Assembly (NCBI GenBank): GCA_019009955.1
Contig: CM032233.1
Span: 119,972,501 to 120,036,500 of the forward strand
Direction of reading: 5' to 3'
DNA: 64,000 nucleotides
DNA from: Riptortus pedestris
Lineage: Eukaryota; Arthropoda; Insecta; Hemiptera; Alydidae
Shown: positions 61,484 through 64,000 of the stretch, piece after piece
How the letters are laid out: each line of letters opens with the position of its first letter
How positions within the stretch are numbered: position 1 is the stretch's first letter
Notes under the pieces: model-generated
The model's database searches: none
The model's input: the letters and a program-made list of their open reading frames with translations, nothing else
What the model was told of the DNA's origin: nothing
Made by a program: the position numbers and the translations under genes

Positions 61484-62343
61484 AAAATATGTATAAATTT
61501 TAAGTCGGTAGTGAGCAATGACAAAGATAATTTTAATACTACTGAAGAAAGTCTTAGTAGTCAAACAAATATGCATAAGACTAAAACCGCAAGTGTTTTT
61601 TGTTCTTTATGAGTAAGACAGTCCTAGGCTTTTGATGACAATATGATTACAATTCTTGGAGAGAACCTGAGAGCAGCGAAGTGAGGAAAGGTTTGGCTAG
61701 AAGGATTAAACCATTCCTTCAGAAGGATATCGATCTCTAATTTAGGAGGATGAAAGTGGACGGGGGGGGGGAAGGGTCACTAAAAGGGGTTCTTTAAACT
61801 TATTCGCACTTTTAGAATTTAAGCGTGAAATCCGTTACTTTGGCCTCCCACGTCGATTCAGTCTATTCAGTTGAAAGCTGCCACCAACTTATCAGCTCAC
61901 CTCAATGGATTTTGTCAAAGTTCCCTTTAAAAGCCTTCTTAATTAACTTATTATCTCTTCTTAGTGAGTAATCAGGTCAGCCAGCTATAAATTAGTACTT
62001 TTTTGAGGGGTCTTCCATAATTTGCCTTCATCTTTTATCAATTTGGACTAGCTTTGGTAGCCTTCGTCGGTTGGTTGAAGTCAAAATAAAGCTTAAATTA
62101 ATTGAAAAAAAAGATTATATTAATTAAATTACGAAATGCTCAATTATTCAAGTTAAACGAAATCAATTTATTTAACAATTACATTCAGCTCATTAAACAG
62201 ATAAAGAGAAAAATAAACACAGAGCATGAACAATCAACTGACCAAATTGATTGAGTGTCTCAAACCTACGGCAAACCAATAAATTACGGTAATAAGGATA
62301 AATTTAATGTTCTTAAGATTTGAAATTAAAAAAAAATACTAAT
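61484..62343. other. unassigned sequence
   Basis: Nothing recognised. Confidence 0.3.
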
Positions 62344-62986
62344 AAAAGTCCGTCATGCAGGAGTTGCGTTAACTAAGCAGATTTCCCACGTGAAGTTATA
62401 CAATAGATAAATCTACAGACTAGTAACAATTAACACCACCGTGAATGTTATGTGAATAAATACAAACGGCAATGAGAAATCATTAAGTAATTTTTTATAA
62501 CCTCCCAACTGAAAGCGTCTGAGTTGTAAACGAACAGGTCTTCCAACCGCTTGGAACTGAATAGAAAGATAGTAACATTCTTCACCAGAAAGAAAAACAA
62601 TTACTGAAATATATCTGAATATAAAATATTAATTTCATTGAAAACTATTTACTATAGCTAGAGCTGTAATTTATAATGAATCAGAATAATGTTTATCTCA
62701 ATCACTCAACGTTTAGTAGTCCAAGGACAAAAAAAGGGGGAGGGGATGGAATCAACATAGCCTATTTGCATGTATCTCACGAATTAGAAGTTTAATGAAA
62801 ACCATATTTGGTATTTCTTCTTGGAATGAATTGGTTCCTGATATAACAGCTTATTATTAACATGATATGAGTAGGAGTGGGGGTTTGCAAAAGGCAGAGA
62901 ACTGTATAAATTTAGAAACTGTATGTTTAATAAAACGATTAAATATCGAGTCAAACAAAAATTGCGGCCACTAGAGCGTTAACAGG

Positions 62987-63046
<60 letters not shown>

Positions 63047-63700
63047 CGAAAATTGAATACATGAATAATCCTTCAGAGAGAGAGAGAGAGAGTCGCGTAT
63101 TTGGGAAGTGCGAGATAGATCAAAGAAGCCGACAGAGAGTCTATGCCCTAAGAGACCCGTCTAGACCAGACATCGACGACCCAGCCAATTCCCCTTTGAT
63201 GTATGCCGACGACCTGGCCAGCCACGAGCAAGGCAGATTTATTCTCACCTGTCTTGATGTTCACATCAGTGCTACAGTGCGACTTAGTGCAGTGCGGTAA
63301 AGCGTTTATATGTGAAGAACAGTGTTGTGCCGTGACTGTAAGTAACAGTTTAGTGCCGTGTTTAAGACAGTGCAGTGCCGTCTTTGTTGTGAATTTCAGT
63401 GACTGTGAGTGAATTATTGGACTGTGTAATCTGAAGAACAGTGACGCTATCAGTGCATATTGTGAGTAGTAATTAAGAATATTTATCCAAGTGAATTGAG
63501 CTTTGTTAAATAAATTGTGCAGTGATAGAAACTGTGAAACTTGTTAATGTTTAATTTTGCAATCCAAAAGAACTCTTATTAGCAACGTTTATTACTGATT
63601 TTGGTAATAAAAAACGTAACAATATTTATATATAAAGAAGGCATTTTACAACAATCGCGTCATGAGTACAACCTTCATAGATGTTATCCCTTAATGAAAA
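62344..63700 (-). mobile_element. HLN1 split by a solo LTR
   Basis: 3' end GTCCGTCATGCAGGAGTTGC, long-form body with an internal deletion near 62910, GCGGCCACTAGAGCG, (TA)n 62990-63041, then the LTR. The 5' module remnant is at 63622-63700 (GTCATGAGTACAACCTTC). Confidence 0.8.
63042..63621 (+). mobile_element. solo LTR in an HLN1 core
   Basis: TGTTGCG...CGTAACA, with ATAT on both sides (63038-63041, 63622-63625). A GA tract is near the start; many GTGCAGTG/AGTGACTG motifs lie in the second half; AAATAAATTG near 63510 may serve as polyadenylation signal. The 79-codon frame at 63061 is LTR sequence, not a gene. Same family as 37423-37931 and the scrap at 27253. Confidence 0.8.
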
Positions 63701-64000
63701 GCATGACATATAATCATTGAACGAAGCACTATGGAACCATGATAAGACTGTCATATTAATAAAATTCTTCATGTAAGCAATCAAATTTAAAAGGACATGA
63801 ACTTGCAAAGGCTTTTAACGAATTGGTTGAGAGAGAGAGAGTATGGGATCAGCTGGTGATACCACGCACTCTAGGAAATTATCCACGTGAGTCCGTAAGG
63901 TAACTTAAGTTTATAAATATGAAAATCTTTTAGCTAATCTATTCTATTATTGTTTTAAAACTCAGTGTAGTAATTTTAAACTACTAGATCTCTCTGATAG
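63701..64000. other. unassigned sequence to window end
   Basis: Nothing recognised. Confidence 0.3.

Noticed and set aside
63061..63300. 79-codon frame as a protein
   Set aside because: Lies entirely within the solo LTR and begins in a GA tract.

Overview
The window looks like repeat-saturated, AT-rich nuclear DNA from an arthropod. The evidence is its mobile-element mix: non-LTR retrotransposons of the RNase H/zinc-knuckle type, a Penelope-like element with a GIY-YIG nuclease, piggyBac, Transib-like and Tc1/mariner-type DNA elements, a CTAG-ended Helitron, solo LTRs, and a fragment of a protein family that I recall as multicopy in arthropods (motif DEHGERFHQDI). I see no convincing host gene, rRNA, intact tRNA or CRISPR array. 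Nearly all open frames are repeat-derived or chance.

One dispersed family dominates. I call it HLN1 here; the name is local to this annotation. About 37 copies and fragments in both orientations cover roughly a third of the window. A full copy is 600-1000 bp. It starts AGCAGATTTCCC inside a perfect palindrome, carries a (TA)n/(GT)n tract about 150 bp in, and ends with the inverted match GGGAAATCTGCT, a hairpin ACGCAG-CCC-CTGCGT and GTGACGGAC before a T run. Subterminal inverted repeats, a 3' hairpin, a microsatellite core and T-run targets match the known layout of non-autonomous Helentron-type (Helitron2/HINE/DINE-1-like) elements. No Rep/helicase gene is present.

Layout: 0-6 kb holds a Helitron end, a piggyBac-like element and a 20-bp minisatellite. 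6-9 kb holds a decayed LINE and a TIR transposon with the GERFHQDI pseudogene. 10-16.4 kb holds nested HLN1 copies, a LINE with a 10-bp target duplication, a transposase tail and an internally deleted piggyBac. 16.8-26 kb holds long HLN1 copies, one tail-to-tail pair, and a LINE-in-HLN1-in-HLN1 nest. 26-34 kb holds an LTR scrap, a foldback MITE, a Penelope-like insertion and a LINE whose 3' UTR contains a 1.6-kb 28-bp minisatellite. 34-43 kb holds a Transib-like insertion, a solo LTR, a Tc1-type MITE and another LINE. 43-57 kb holds a GA tract, two Helitrons, a piggyBac-like MITE, a second tail-to-tail HLN1 pair and an HLN1-in-HLN1 insertion with readable boundaries. 57.2-59.7 kb is very probably sequence or assembly artefact. 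59.7-64 kb is AT-rich DNA with two HLN1 copies and a second solo LTR.

The main biological theme is nesting. At least seven unrelated elements sit in or at the edge of the simple-sequence core of HLN1 copies (Helitron twice, LINE, Penelope-like, LTR twice, another retroelement tail), and others interrupt HLN1 elsewhere. The family therefore acts as a landing pad and leaves readable target duplications.
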